DNA of 64,000 bases, from positions 882,501-946,500 of the forward strand of contig NC_015318.1 of NCBI RefSeq assembly GCF_000194135.1. Reading direction: 5' to 3'. Of the stretch, positions 44,015 through 53,626 are shown in pieces. The translations under genes and the position numbers were made by a program. Numbering within the stretch: position 1 is the first letter of the stretch; each line of letters begins with the position of its first letter. The stretch is from Hippea maritima DSM 10411. Its GTDB lineage: Bacteria > Campylobacterota_A > Desulfurellia > Desulfurellales > Hippeaceae. The notes beneath the pieces were generated by a model. That model was not told where the DNA came from. It did no database searches and saw only the letters and a program-made list of their open reading frames with translations.

Positions 44015-44667
44015 CTATATTCTTTTTTTAACACAATTTTTGCCACAATAAAACCAAATATAAAGCCACCTATATGAGCAAACCACGCAACGCCACCCAT
44101 AGATTCGGATACAACGGAGAATATACCATTTAGATACTGAATAAAAAACCAGATAACTATGTAGAGCCAGGCAGGAAACCACACAAATGTAATAAAAATA
44201 AAAATAGGCAAAAGTGTAAGCACCTCAGCATGGGGAAAAAACACAAGATAAGCACCAAGCACAGCTGATATAGCACCACTTGCTCCAATTAAGGGTATTG
44301 TAGAGTGAGGTGTTATAGCCCCTTGAACTATCATAGAAACATATCCGGCTACAAGATAGAAAAATAGGTAGTTTACATGTCCGAGTCTATCCTCCACATT
44401 ATCACCAAAAACCCATAAAAACCACATATTTCCAATTATATGCATAAACCCGCCGTGCAGGAACATGGAGTTAAATGCCCTGATTAAGGATGAAAAAATG
44501 TAATGGTAATCAAACAGCATAGCAGGTATAAAAGCATGCTTGTACATAAATCCCATTATATTAGGTTGTAACAACTCATAGATAAAAACAATTACGTTTA
44601 TCAATATTAGGCTTATATTTACAATTGGTCTAGTGTAGGAGGGGTTGTTGTCTTTAAGTGGAAACAT
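44011..44667 (-). CDS. Rhomboid-family intramembrane serine protease
   Basis: 218 residues, six membrane helices. Ser nucleophile in GASGAISAVLG, catalytic His in AHIGGFIFGF, and the HIIGNMWFLWVFGDNVED loop typical of bacterial rhomboids. Cleaves within or near the membrane helices of substrates. It overlaps the DUF2062 gene by 14 bases. Confidence 0.93.
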
Positions 44668-45109
44668 CGAAAACTCCCTGTCTTTTTTTATACCTTTCTA
44701 CAATATACTTTATCAGAAAATAACTAACAATAGAAACTACCATCCCAAATGCAATACTACCAACAAATATATCCCAGAAAGCATTTTTTCCGTCGTGTAA
44801 ATAATGCTCAAAACTAAACGGCCTTAGATTAAACCTGGAGCTATCATTCAAAATGAACGCCCCTATTTTATAATCAAGATAATAAACAGCTGGTGTAGTC
44901 CAGGGATTATTTATCCATGAACCTGTAATAGTAGCAACCTTATTTAACTTAAATAAAATAGATAAAGTAACAGCTAAAATAGTATGAAAACCAAAAAACG
45001 GGGAAATAGAGATAAAAACACCAACAGCAAATGAAGCAGCTATTTTTTTTGGACTATCCTCAAGTGATAAAATCTGTCTAAGAAGCTGCCTGTAAGAAAC
45101 TTTCTTCAA
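44654..45109 (-). CDS. DUF2062 membrane protein
   Basis: 151 residues, three or so membrane helices. DUF2062 signature: ASFAVGVFISISPFFGFHT and ITGSWINNPWTTPAVYYLDYKIG. Function of the family is unknown. The start is TTG in this reading, with a GG-rich site shortly upstream; it lies 5 bases after the DnaJ-TPR gene. Confidence 0.8.
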   Translation of the reverse strand: MKKVSYRQLLRQILSLEDSPKKIAASFAVGVFISISPFFGFHTILAVTLSILFKLNKVATITGSWINNPWTTPAVYYLDYKIGAFILNDSSRFNLRPFSFEHYLHDGKNAFWDIFVGSIAFGMVVSIVSYFLIKYIVERYKKRQGVFDVST

Positions 45110-45114
45110 ACCCT

Positions 45115-45729
45115 TTACCTTTTACCAAAGATTTTTCTGAATAAAGAGCCTATGGTATTAGACGATAAGCGCTCGAGGGCCTCATTGGCTTTCTTATTAG
45201 ATGTATCTATTTTTAAAGCCTCTTGATAGAACTTTTTGGCAGATTCTTTCAGTAATATAGCCTCATATACCTCACCTAAATACAGATAACCCTCGATATC
45301 CCATGGATTGCTTTTTACTGCCTTCTGAAAATGTTTAATGGCTTGATGGTATCTTTGTTTCTTTAAAAGTGCTATACCATAGAGCAAATTAATTTCATAA
45401 CCTTCATCCACATCACATTTTATTAGGTTTAAAGTCTTCAACGCACTGTTATAATCTCCTTTTGATATGTATACATGCGCTTTTCTTACAAGCGTCTCTC
45501 TTGAATCAGATTCTGGATGTTTTCTGTCATCCAACCCCCTTGAAAACTCCTTTGACTTCAACATATTATAGGCTTGCGTAATCTCTTTGAACCGCATCTC
45601 TTTTTCATGTTTTTCCTCGTCTGTTCTGGCAGTATCTGGATGCAGCTGTTTTGCAAGCCTTAAAAAAACCTTTCTTAAATCTTCTTGGCTTATATCCCTA
45701 CCAACGCCTAAAACCTCGTAAGGGTCCAC
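45115..45729 (-). CDS. J-domain protein with TPR repeats
   Basis: 204 residues from GTG. Residues 1-60 are a J domain (DPYEVLGV, HPD in LAKQLHPD), and residues ~80-190 hold about three TPRs (DYNSALKTLNLI, YHQAIKHFQKAVKSNPWDIEGYLYL). It lacks the Gly/Phe and zinc regions of DnaJ, so it would recruit DnaK to a specific client. It abuts the sigma factor gene. Confidence 0.88.
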   Translation of the reverse strand: MDPYEVLGVGRDISQEDLRKVFLRLAKQLHPDTARTDEEKHEKEMRFKEITQAYNMLKSKEFSRGLDDRKHPESDSRETLVRKAHVYISKGDYNSALKTLNLIKCDVDEGYEINLLYGIALLKKQRYHQAIKHFQKAVKSNPWDIEGYLYLGEVYEAILLKESAKKFYQEALKIDTSNKKANEALERLSSNTIGSLFRKIFGKR

Positions 45730-46599
45730 TTACTCTTTGTACTCCTTAAAACGCTTTTTAAGCTTATTTAGTATATTATTCTCAAGCTGTCTAACTCTCT
45801 CTTTGCTTATGCCGTACTTTTCACCAATTTCCCTTAATGTCCTTGGCCTTCCATCATACAAGCCATATCTTAGCTTTATAATATCCTGCTCCCTTTCGGG
45901 CAATTCAGATAAAAATTTATTCACCTCTTCTATGAGAGATTTCTGAATGTGTTCATCCTCAATAGATTGCTCTTTTAGGCTTATAAGGTCACCCTTAAGA
46001 ATATCCTTGTCATCGCTTACATAATCGTCCAGTGAATCAAAGTAAAAGCGGGCCAACTCTGCATTCTTTATTTCCCTTTCACTGAGATCGGAAATCTCCG
46101 AAATCTCCCCATTCATCGGCTCTTCATCAAACTTTTGCCTGTAATCTTCTTTAATGGTATCTATTTTACTAATTCTACTTTTTGCCTTTAAAGGAATTCT
46201 TATCGGTGTACTTTGTTCTGTTATGTACTTCATTATAGATTGTTTTATCCACCAAGCTGCATAAGAAATAAATTTCGTATTCCTATCCGGATCAAATTTC
46301 TTCGCTGCTTTAATCAAGCCCAAATTGCCCTCATTGATTAAATCAAGCAGAGGAATACCGAGGTTTTTATACTTCTTAGCAACACTTACAACAAACCTTA
46401 GATTATGCTTTACAAGCTTTTTTAAAGCCTCTTTATCGCCCTTTTTTATCCTCCGTCCAAGTTCCTTTTCCTCCTCCGCTGATAGAACCGGTATTTTTGA
46501 TATCTCTTTAAGATAACTTGTTAAGGCGCTGCTTTCGGCTAAATCTACTTCATCATTTATAGCCAATTGCTCGTTTTTATCTATCTTTTCACTTTCCAT
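45730..46599 (-). CDS. Sigma-70 family RNA polymerase sigma factor (group 2/RpoH-like)
   Basis: 289 residues. Region 1.2 (LTSYLKEISKIPVLSAEEE), region 2 (NLRFVVSVAKKYKNLGIPLLDLINEGNLGLIKAA, FISYAAWWIKQSI), region 3 and region 4 (LPEREQDIIKLRYGL, GISKERVRQLENNILNKLKK) are all present. Size and the adjacent J-domain gene suggest a stress factor; it lacks the long region 1.1 of RpoD. RpoS-like versus RpoH-like cannot be settled by eye. Confidence 0.88.
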   Translation of the reverse strand: MESEKIDKNEQLAINDEVDLAESSALTSYLKEISKIPVLSAEEEKELGRRIKKGDKEALKKLVKHNLRFVVSVAKKYKNLGIPLLDLINEGNLGLIKAAKKFDPDRNTKFISYAAWWIKQSIMKYITEQSTPIRIPLKAKSRISKIDTIKEDYRQKFDEEPMNGEISEISDLSEREIKNAELARFYFDSLDDYVSDDKDILKGDLISLKEQSIEDEHIQKSLIEEVNKFLSELPEREQDIIKLRYGLYDGRPRTLREIGEKYGISKERVRQLENNILNKLKKRFKEYKE

Positions 46600-48005
46600 C
46601 TAGTATATTCCTTAGCATCCTCAAGTATAATACCCTTTCCATTGAGCTCATCTCTTATTTTATCGGCAGTTTCATAGTCCTTATTCTTTCTCGCCAAAGC
46701 TCTTTGCTTTATTCTTTCTTCAACCCAATCCACATCTATACCTTCCGGTATAAACCAGCTCGCTGATGATGTATCGAAAACCCCAAGCACAGACTTTATT
46801 TTGTTCATCGATTCTAAAAATGTCTCTTTATAGGCTTTTTTAGGCTTATCACCCTCTGTTATGCTATCTAAATATTGATTAAATGTTTTAATGACAGAAA
46901 AAACCTCACCTATAGCTTTCGGCGCATTAAAGTCTTCATCCATGGCCTCTTCAAATCTCGCAAGCAAATCCTTCAGCCTTTTCTCCAAAAGCTCATCCAC
47001 CTTGCCATTTTTCTCAAATTCCGTATCTTCAAGCCTTTGGATAAAGTTATAGTATCTATTCAAGGCCTCTTTGGCGGCATCTAAGCCCTCAAAGGAAAAG
47101 TCAATAGGGCTTCTGTAGTGAGTTAAAAGCAAAAAATACCTCAATGTCTGTCCATCGTATTTTTTTAATATATCCTTTATGGTAAAGAAATTACCCAAAG
47201 ATTTACTCATCTTCTCCTTGTTTATCCTAACGAAGCCGTTGTGAATCCAGTATCTTGCGAACGGCTTCCCCGTTGCTGCCTCAGATTGAGCTATCTCATT
47301 CTCATGGTGAGGAAATATCAAATCCTCACCTCCACCGTGTATATCAAAGGACTCTCCAAGATACTTCATACTCATTGCAGAGCATTCTATATGCCACCCC
47401 GGTCTTCCCTCACCCCAAGGTGATTTCCATTTAGGTTCATTCTCTTTTGATCTTTTCCATAAAGCAAAATCGAGCGGGTTTTCCTTCTTGTCATTTATTT
47501 CCACTCTAGCGCCACTTTTAAGCTCATCTATATTCTTCCCAGAAAGCTTTCCATAATCTTTGAATTTTTCAACTCTATAATAAACATCCCCGTTAACCTC
47601 GTATGCGTAGCCCATATCCTGTAATTTTCTAACAAGTTCTATAATCTCATTTATATGTTCTGTGGCCTTGGGTTCAACCTCCGGCTTTGCTATGTTAAGT
47701 CTATACATGTCTTTGTAATATTCACCTATATACCTTTGAGCTATCTCATTGCAGCTTACACCTTCTTCATTGGCTCTGTTTATGATTTTATCATCGACGT
47801 CAGTAAAGTTCTTAACAAATGTTACATCATAGCCCTTAAACTTTAAATATCTATACATAACATCGAAAGCAACAGCGCTGCGTGCATGACCTATATGGCA
47901 ATTATCATACACTGTAACCCCACAAACATACATTCCAACCTTGCCATTCTTAATAGGCTTAAACTCTTCCAATCTTTTACCCAACGTGTTGTAGATTTTA
48001 AGCAT
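46581..48005 (-). CDS. cysS: Cysteinyl-tRNA synthetase
   Basis: 474 residues, class Ia. HIGH-like motif CHIGHARSAVAFD, the zinc-site Cys in GVTVYDNCH and IECSAMSMKYLG with His ligands in HGGGEDLIFPHHENE, and KMSKSLGNF (KMSKS). The end overlaps the sigma factor gene by 19 bases. Confidence 0.97.
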   Translation of the reverse strand: MLKIYNTLGKRLEEFKPIKNGKVGMYVCGVTVYDNCHIGHARSAVAFDVMYRYLKFKGYDVTFVKNFTDVDDKIINRANEEGVSCNEIAQRYIGEYYKDMYRLNIAKPEVEPKATEHINEIIELVRKLQDMGYAYEVNGDVYYRVEKFKDYGKLSGKNIDELKSGARVEINDKKENPLDFALWKRSKENEPKWKSPWGEGRPGWHIECSAMSMKYLGESFDIHGGGEDLIFPHHENEIAQSEAATGKPFARYWIHNGFVRINKEKMSKSLGNFFTIKDILKKYDGQTLRYFLLLTHYRSPIDFSFEGLDAAKEALNRYYNFIQRLEDTEFEKNGKVDELLEKRLKDLLARFEEAMDEDFNAPKAIGEVFSVIKTFNQYLDSITEGDKPKKAYKETFLESMNKIKSVLGVFDTSSASWFIPEGIDVDWVEERIKQRALARKNKDYETADKIRDELNGKGIILEDAKEYTRWKVKR

Positions 48006-48011
48006 CTACCC

Positions 48012-48980
48012 TCACCTCAAAATATATTTTTGTGTTCTATCTGGAACTTCACTCAGACCGCCACTTGATGGGAAAAATACGCTTACATATTCTTTATACT
48101 GACTTGTTACTACACCTTTTCCAATAAAAATTGGTTCAGTTAAACCCTCATTAAGCCTTCCAAGTTCAACCACTTTACCTACTATATTTCTACCGATAGG
48201 CTTATCGGCCTTGAAATAGAAAAAGAAACCCAAGCCTCCTTGCAATTCACTCTGGCTAACAAATAACTGCTTAACTCCAACATCGCCAAGAGTTACGCTT
48301 TCTGGATTCTGACTAATTTCCTGATATGGATATGCTCCACTTATGACATCCTTAGGTGAAATCTCCGTTGTAGCCTTTAAGATCTCAGCTTTGTATACAC
48401 CCTCTTTAAGTTTCTCTATAACCTTTATCTCTCCAATAGGCATATATGCCTCAAAATCGGATCTCACAAGATTCATATCCAGATAATTTTTAAGCTTTCT
48501 ATAGACATAAACCACTTTTGGAAGCTCTTTCTTTTTTGTATGCAGATAAACTAAAGAGCCCTCCATAATTTCAATGTGATTGTATGTATCAAATGTCATC
48601 TTGGCTATAGAAAACTCATCCTCATGCCACACACATTCACCTTTCTGACATGTTGAATAGTAATTGTTGCCATCATGCCAAACAGCCGAAAGATATCTAA
48701 CTTTTTGAGGTGTTTTAACTTTTTCATTTTTCTTTGAAAGCGTTGCTATCTCAAGGCCATGTTCCGTAACTTTTAGTATCTCTCCAGGGAATATGAGATC
48801 AGGATCGTTTATGTAGTTGTTGTTATACCACAACTTACCCCACAAAAACGGGTTTTTATAAAATTTCTTGGATATATCCCACAGCGTATCGTGGGGTTTT
48901 ACTATGTAAAGTTCGCCATATCCATAAGCAAATCCCGAAAATAAAACAACAAAAACCAAAACAAAAAATAACCTTCTCAT
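48012..48980 (-). CDS. Exported LysM-domain protein
   Basis: 322 residues: signal peptide (about 1-20), then a LysM domain (YIVKPHDTLWDISKKFYKNP ... PGEILKV) that binds peptidoglycan. The remaining ~250 residues look like an exported beta-rich domain I cannot name. Similar two-part proteins pair with TPR/CpoB-like lipoproteins near the envelope; here that gene is directly upstream and overlaps by 4 bases. Confidence 0.85.
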   Translation of the reverse strand: MRRLFFVLVFVVLFSGFAYGYGELYIVKPHDTLWDISKKFYKNPFLWGKLWYNNNYINDPDLIFPGEILKVTEHGLEIATLSKKNEKVKTPQKVRYLSAVWHDGNNYYSTCQKGECVWHEDEFSIAKMTFDTYNHIEIMEGSLVYLHTKKKELPKVVYVYRKLKNYLDMNLVRSDFEAYMPIGEIKVIEKLKEGVYKAEILKATTEISPKDVISGAYPYQEISQNPESVTLGDVGVKQLFVSQSELQGGLGFFFYFKADKPIGRNIVGKVVELGRLNEGLTEPIFIGKGVVTSQYKEYVSVFFPSSGGLSEVPDRTQKYILR

Positions 48981-49864
48981 CCTTTCCTCCTTCTTTTTAT
49001 GAGGTTAACATACCTACTGGATGGAAATTTCTTTATTAAAAGATTTTTATAATACTCCTCAAGATCCTTTTCATTCTGCTTTTTGTATATCTTTATAAGT
49101 GCAAATATAGCAGCATCTGTCTTTCCACCCTTATCCACTGACCCGTTAGGGAATTGCTCTATTATCTCCTTTAGCAATTTTATGGCCTTTCCAGTCTCAT
49201 TTTGATGTATGTAGGTATATGCCAACCAATAAAGCGCATTATCATAGAGATCCGTATTCTTATAACTATTTATAAACTTACAAAAGAGCAACTCAGCTTG
49301 TTTAAAATCCTTCTTCTTGTAATATAAAAGAGCCTTTTTATAAACCTGCTTGTAATTAGTCGGTGGTAGGTGTAATTTCTTTGAAGCATTATCAATCTCA
49401 TCTTTTGCTGGCACTATTGGCATATGATTGGATTTATTACCAATAGCAGAACCCTTCTCTTTCTCTTTGTTGATTTTAAAATTATTTAGGCTAACAGAGG
49501 AATTATCCATTTGGTCTTTTTCTTTTTGATTTTGAGCCACTTTATATTTTGGGTATATGTTCTTTGACTTATGCGATACATGCGTACCTTTAGACTCTTC
49601 TTGGTTTGTTAAATTATCCACAACACTGGCAGGGGGTATCTTTGCAAGTATATTACTCTCCCTTTCTTTTGCCAATCTTTCTTTTATCTTTTGAAGCTTA
49701 ACTGCTATCTCATCTATCTTTTTAGAGTTCTCGTCTATTCTTTTTGAGTTGAAGTCAACCCTACCTTCTAAGAGATTCAATCTTTTTATAATTAAATTAT
49801 CATCAAATCCGCATGAGGTTAGCAAAAAAGCTAAAACCGTAAATATGAAAACAAAGCGGAACAT
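48977..49864 (-). CDS. CpoB/YbgF-like TPR lipoprotein
   Basis: 295 residues. Lipobox LLTSC (Cys18) after a short signal, a coiled coil (about 28-65, NLLEGRVDFNSKRIDENSKKI), a low-complexity linker, and C-terminal TPR repeats (KKDFKQAELLFCKFINSYKN, LYDNALYWLAYTYIHQNETG) as in the Tol-Pal partner CpoB. No tol or pal genes are here. ATG with AGGAGG site; it is the first gene of the long minus-strand run. Confidence 0.8.
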   Translation of the reverse strand: MFRFVFIFTVLAFLLTSCGFDDNLIIKRLNLLEGRVDFNSKRIDENSKKIDEIAVKLQKIKERLAKERESNILAKIPPASVVDNLTNQEESKGTHVSHKSKNIYPKYKVAQNQKEKDQMDNSSVSLNNFKINKEKEKGSAIGNKSNHMPIVPAKDEIDNASKKLHLPPTNYKQVYKKALLYYKKKDFKQAELLFCKFINSYKNTDLYDNALYWLAYTYIHQNETGKAIKLLKEIIEQFPNGSVDKGGKTDAAIFALIKIYKKQNEKDLEEYYKNLLIKKFPSSRYVNLIKRRRKG

Positions 49865-49883
49865 TTTACCTCCTATTTGTTGG

Positions 49884-49912
49884 ATTTTAAAGGATATAAC
49901 CTACCTTGTCAA
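49884..49912 (-). promoter_or_regulatory. Sigma-70 promoter for the long minus-strand run
   Basis: On the minus strand, perfect TTGACA (49907-49912), 17-base spacer, TAAAAT (49884-49889), then the AGGAGG site and ATG of the CpoB-like gene. Genes downstream are spaced 0-7 bases or overlap as far as the DUF2148 gene, so one transcript could cover about 10 kb. Confidence 0.8.
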
Positions 49913-49928
49913 CTTATAGACAGACAGG

Positions 49929-49956
49929 TTGTATTTTCAAAACAAAAGTATATAAT
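49929..49956 (+). promoter_or_regulatory. Predicted promoter for the DsbC-AsmA-metH run
   Basis: TTGTAT (49929-49934), 16-base spacer and a perfect TATAAT (49951-49956) on the plus strand, about 33 bases before the DsbC-like start. Confidence 0.6.
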
Positions 49957-49988
49957 TTAATAACTAAACCGTATCGGAGGTGTTTAAT

Positions 49989-50801
49989 ATGAAAAATTTT
50001 AAAAAACTCATCCTGGGAACATCAATATTATTAATCGGCTCAAACTATGCACTTGCGGCAACAAAATATGATGATGTTTTAAAGAAAATCATCCCATCAA
50101 AAATAAACTACACTGCACAAGTCGAGAAAAAGAGTATTCTAAATGGATTTGATCAAGTAAATGTAGGCATTGAAAACAAAAAAACTGGAACAATCTATCA
50201 CCGCTATCTTTGGATATCAAAGGATAAAAAAACTATTATACCGGTTGTCCTTAAACTACAGAATGGCCAACTAAGAAGGGCAACACCTGATAAGCTGATG
50301 GAAAGGGTGCAAACCAATATAAAATGGTTTAACGACCTTATAGGCTCACTTCCGAGGAATATTCTTAAATCTTACGGCAACGGCAAAACGACGGTTTACC
50401 TATTTAGTGACCCGCTATGTCCATTCTGCAAAAGAGAGTTGAGTAATTTGGTAAAATTAGCCAAGGAAGGGAAAATAAAGCTTTTTATACTGCCATTTAA
50501 TGTACACGGAGAAGAAGCTAAAAAGGCAAGTGCCATATTTTTGGATATTGAAGAAAAAGAAGGACTAAAAGCAGCTATAGATAAAATAGAAAATGCAAGT
50601 TTTTCCAATGTAAAGAAAATGGTTAAACAAACAAAGAACGTGGATAAACTCCTAAAGAAATACTCATCCGTAATGGATAAAATAACTCAATCAGCATTCA
50701 AAAACGGCATTCAGGGTACGCCCGGCATTGTCATACCAAAATCCAAAGAGAAAGGTTATGTAATAGTAGGGCTTTCAAATATAGACCAATACATTAAATG
50801 A
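49989..50801 (+). CDS. DsbC/DsbG-like periplasmic thioredoxin-fold protein
   Basis: 270 residues from the ATG after GGAGG. Signal peptide (about 1-23, ending ALA), an N-terminal ~110-residue domain, then a thioredoxin fold with Cys-Pro-Phe-Cys in SDPLCPFCKREL and the cis-Pro loop GIQGTPGIVIP. Domain order matches DsbC-type disulfide isomerases, though the N-terminal domain is divergent. Acts in the periplasm. The stop overlaps the AsmA-like start. Confidence 0.82.
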   Translation: MKNFKKLILGTSILLIGSNYALAATKYDDVLKKIIPSKINYTAQVEKKSILNGFDQVNVGIENKKTGTIYHRYLWISKDKKTIIPVVLKLQNGQLRRATPDKLMERVQTNIKWFNDLIGSLPRNILKSYGNGKTTVYLFSDPLCPFCKRELSNLVKLAKEGKIKLFILPFNVHGEEAKKASAIFLDIEEKEGLKAAIDKIENASFSNVKKMVKQTKNVDKLLKKYSSVMDKITQSAFKNGIQGTPGIVIPKSKEKGYVIVGLSNIDQYIK

Positions 50802-53626
50802 AAAGAATTCTAAAATACTTTGCACCGTTTTTGTTAACTATAGCATTAATGACAGCTGCAGCATCGGTCGTAGTCTGGAATAAGATCGATGCTGCTTTTA
50901 TTTCAAATCTTATCTACAAAGAAACCAAGACTTTATCAAAAAATGGCAACTTGCTTAAAATTTATGGATTATCTATAAAAAAAAGCTTCCCAGACATAAT
51001 TATAACTATAAAGAGAGTTAGTTTTAAACACAAAAAGTTACACGCAGAAGCATCACAAATCAATGATAAAATCTCCATACCAAAAGCAATATTATCAAAG
51101 CTTTTCTATGGTAATTATGCGGGAAGTTTGCACATAAGCTCTGTAGCTATAAAACATGAGAACACCAAAGTTTTTTTAGAAAAACCCAACATAGAGCTGT
51201 TTATAGGCAAGAAAATACACATAAAACTATTATCTAACGCTATAAACACACCATTTCTAAATCTCAAAAAAATAAAAATAAAAGCTGTTTTTAATGATGA
51301 ATTAGACTATATAAGCCTAAAAATGCTAAGTTGTGCTGGTTTTTATATAAGGGCAACTATAAGACCCAACAAAAAAGATTTAAAAGAATCACAAATTGAT
51401 GCTAAACTAAAAACTCCATTTATAGATGTATCAAGTTTAAGAAAATTTCTTAAGGCTCAATTAAGACCCTATATATTTAGCGGCTTGGTAAAGATAGACG
51501 ATCTAAAACTACAAGGAAAACCTAATAGTCTTAGGGTAGTAAAATCAGGAGAATTAAGTATAAAGCAGGCCATTTTCAGAATAGACCTAAAAAGCTCAAA
51601 TTTTTATGTAAAAAAAGCAAAGGTAAAAATATATGAAGACAAAATAAAGGCTATCGCAGAGGGAAGGTTTGAGCAAATAAAAACAAGTAATTCCGAATTT
51701 ATTGTATACAGAAAGAAAGGTTACCCCATGGAAATGCACCTCCATTTCAACGGTAATGCAAATGAATACGTAAGAGTATTTTTAGAGGAAAATATATTTC
51801 CTGAGAATGATTTAAAAGTCCTTGGAAAAACCAAAAACTTAAAAGGTATGGTAAACGCAGATATTGACATATATGAATACAAAAGAAAACCAAAACCATA
51901 TTTTGATTTTGATATAAAGCTATATTCCAAAAGTGTAGAGCTTGAAAATTCCAATATACCCGGAGGATGGGTTAAAACCAATGGTTTTTTACAGATAAAA
52001 AGAATTACAAAAAACGGTCTTGTGAAAAAGTTGTTTTTAAGATTCAAAAACTTTAACGCACAAACCCATTTATCTACTTTATATACGAAGGATTTTACAC
52101 TAACACTCAATCCAAAGCTATCATTCAATGGAAAATTTAACCTAAATATAGCAAAAAACGATTTAAACTTCTTTGTTTTTCAAGTAATTCATAAAAAATC
52201 TCAACTGAATATAAAAAAGGCAAACATTAAAGCCGTTATTAATGGTGCTTTTGATAACTTCAATTTTAAAACAACTATAAAAACAAAATCTACCATAAAT
52301 AAAGTACCTCTAAACCTATCAGCAGAAGGAAAATTTAAAAGACCCGTACTCTATATAAATAAATTAAATCTATTCAGTATAGGAAATATATCTTTTAGTG
52401 GTAATGTTAATATGAAAAGTCTAACTACATCAGATGTAGCAGTTACATTTAAAAAAGTCAATCTAAACTCAATAACACCGTTTTTTGAAAAAATACCTAA
52501 TATAAGGGGTATAATTAATGGAAAAATTAAGCTAACCCACAAAAATGGCAAATTTACTATAGAAGGCGGAGAGTTGTCTATAAACAATGGCGGATATAGT
52601 TTTATAACCAATATGTCGGCAAGGATAACAATGAATAAAAGCAGCATAACTATAAGTAGTTGCTCCTTTGATATGCTAAATAACCAAGTTTTGGCCTATG
52701 GGCAATTTGATATAAACAAAAAAGGTGGATTGATAAAGCTATTTGCAGATAATTTTACACTTGATTTGGCAAATATAAAAACAAAGAAAAAAAATAACCA
52801 CAAACTGATGGTAACACTACCAAATATTTTATTAAAACTAAAGATAAACATTTTAAATCTTACGCTAAAGAACGGCAAAAACAAGACTAAGGTAGGAGCA
52901 ACAACATTAAACTCAATTCTACAGAAAAATGGATTTGAGATAGAGCTATCAAGCCTGCCAACCAAAATAAAGGCTATTTTTAAAAACAGGCACCTAAATA
53001 TAAAAATAACAGATAGAGCAGTTTGGGGGTTATTAACTCAATGCAAAACAAAAAATGCAACACTAAACCTTACAGCCCAACTTACATCACCAAGTAGCAA
53101 TAAAATAGGCATAGAAACGCTTCATGGAAGTATAAACTTCACTTCTCTAAATGGATGCATAGAAAACGGCTCATCATCCTTAAGCTTGTTCAATATCATA
53201 CTAAACCCCTTTAAGAGTTTAACTACAAAGATAAATGTATCTAACAAAATCAACTACAAATTCATAAAAGGCAACTTATTTTTGTATAAAGGTGAACTTT
53301 TAGCAAAAGATTCAAATCCTGTAATACTTGATGGTGATATAGAGATTTTTGGCTATGGCAAATACAAACTACTAAAAAAACAGATAGATGCCTATATAAC
53401 ATTTGTAACCCTCTCAACAGTAAATAAAGTTATATCAAAGATTCCTGTAGTTGGATGGATATTGGGAGGGAAAGAAGAAAGCTTTACGGGCTTGAGTTTT
53501 CATGTAAAAGGAGATATAAATAATCCCTCAATAAAGCCCGTACCCTTTAAAAGTTTAGCTAAAGGGGTGTTGGGGGTAGTAAAAAGAACGCTCATGTTGC
53601 CTTTGAGCATTTTTGGGGTGAAGTAG
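50798..53626 (+). CDS. AsmA-like inter-membrane bridge protein
   Basis: 942 residues: one N-terminal membrane helix (about 8-28), then a very long, Lys/Asn/Ile-rich periplasmic region of repetitive beta strands. The C-terminal region (GDIEIFGYGKYKLLKKQID, TFVTLSTVNKVISKIPVVGWILGG) matches the AsmA-like C-terminal domain seen in YhdP/TamB-like proteins. These are thought to carry phospholipids to the outer membrane. Assigned by architecture, since sequence is poorly conserved. It abuts metH. Confidence 0.8.
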   Translation: MKRILKYFAPFLLTIALMTAAASVVVWNKIDAAFISNLIYKETKTLSKNGNLLKIYGLSIKKSFPDIIITIKRVSFKHKKLHAEASQINDKISIPKAILSKLFYGNYAGSLHISSVAIKHENTKVFLEKPNIELFIGKKIHIKLLSNAINTPFLNLKKIKIKAVFNDELDYISLKMLSCAGFYIRATIRPNKKDLKESQIDAKLKTPFIDVSSLRKFLKAQLRPYIFSGLVKIDDLKLQGKPNSLRVVKSGELSIKQAIFRIDLKSSNFYVKKAKVKIYEDKIKAIAEGRFEQIKTSNSEFIVYRKKGYPMEMHLHFNGNANEYVRVFLEENIFPENDLKVLGKTKNLKGMVNADIDIYEYKRKPKPYFDFDIKLYSKSVELENSNIPGGWVKTNGFLQIKRITKNGLVKKLFLRFKNFNAQTHLSTLYTKDFTLTLNPKLSFNGKFNLNIAKNDLNFFVFQVIHKKSQLNIKKANIKAVINGAFDNFNFKTTIKTKSTINKVPLNLSAEGKFKRPVLYINKLNLFSIGNISFSGNVNMKSLTTSDVAVTFKKVNLNSITPFFEKIPNIRGIINGKIKLTHKNGKFTIEGGELSINNGGYSFITNMSARITMNKSSITISSCSFDMLNNQVLAYGQFDINKKGGLIKLFADNFTLDLANIKTKKKNNHKLMVTLPNILLKLKINILNLTLKNGKNKTKVGATTLNSILQKNGFEIELSSLPTKIKAIFKNRHLNIKITDRAVWGLLTQCKTKNATLNLTAQLTSPSSNKIGIETLHGSINFTSLNGCIENGSSSLSLFNIILNPFKSLTTKINVSNKINYKFIKGNLFLYKGELLAKDSNPVILDGDIEIFGYGKYKLLKKQIDAYITFVTLSTVNKVISKIPVVGWILGGKEESFTGLSFHVKGDINNPSIKPVPFKSLAKGVLGVVKRTLMLPLSIFGVK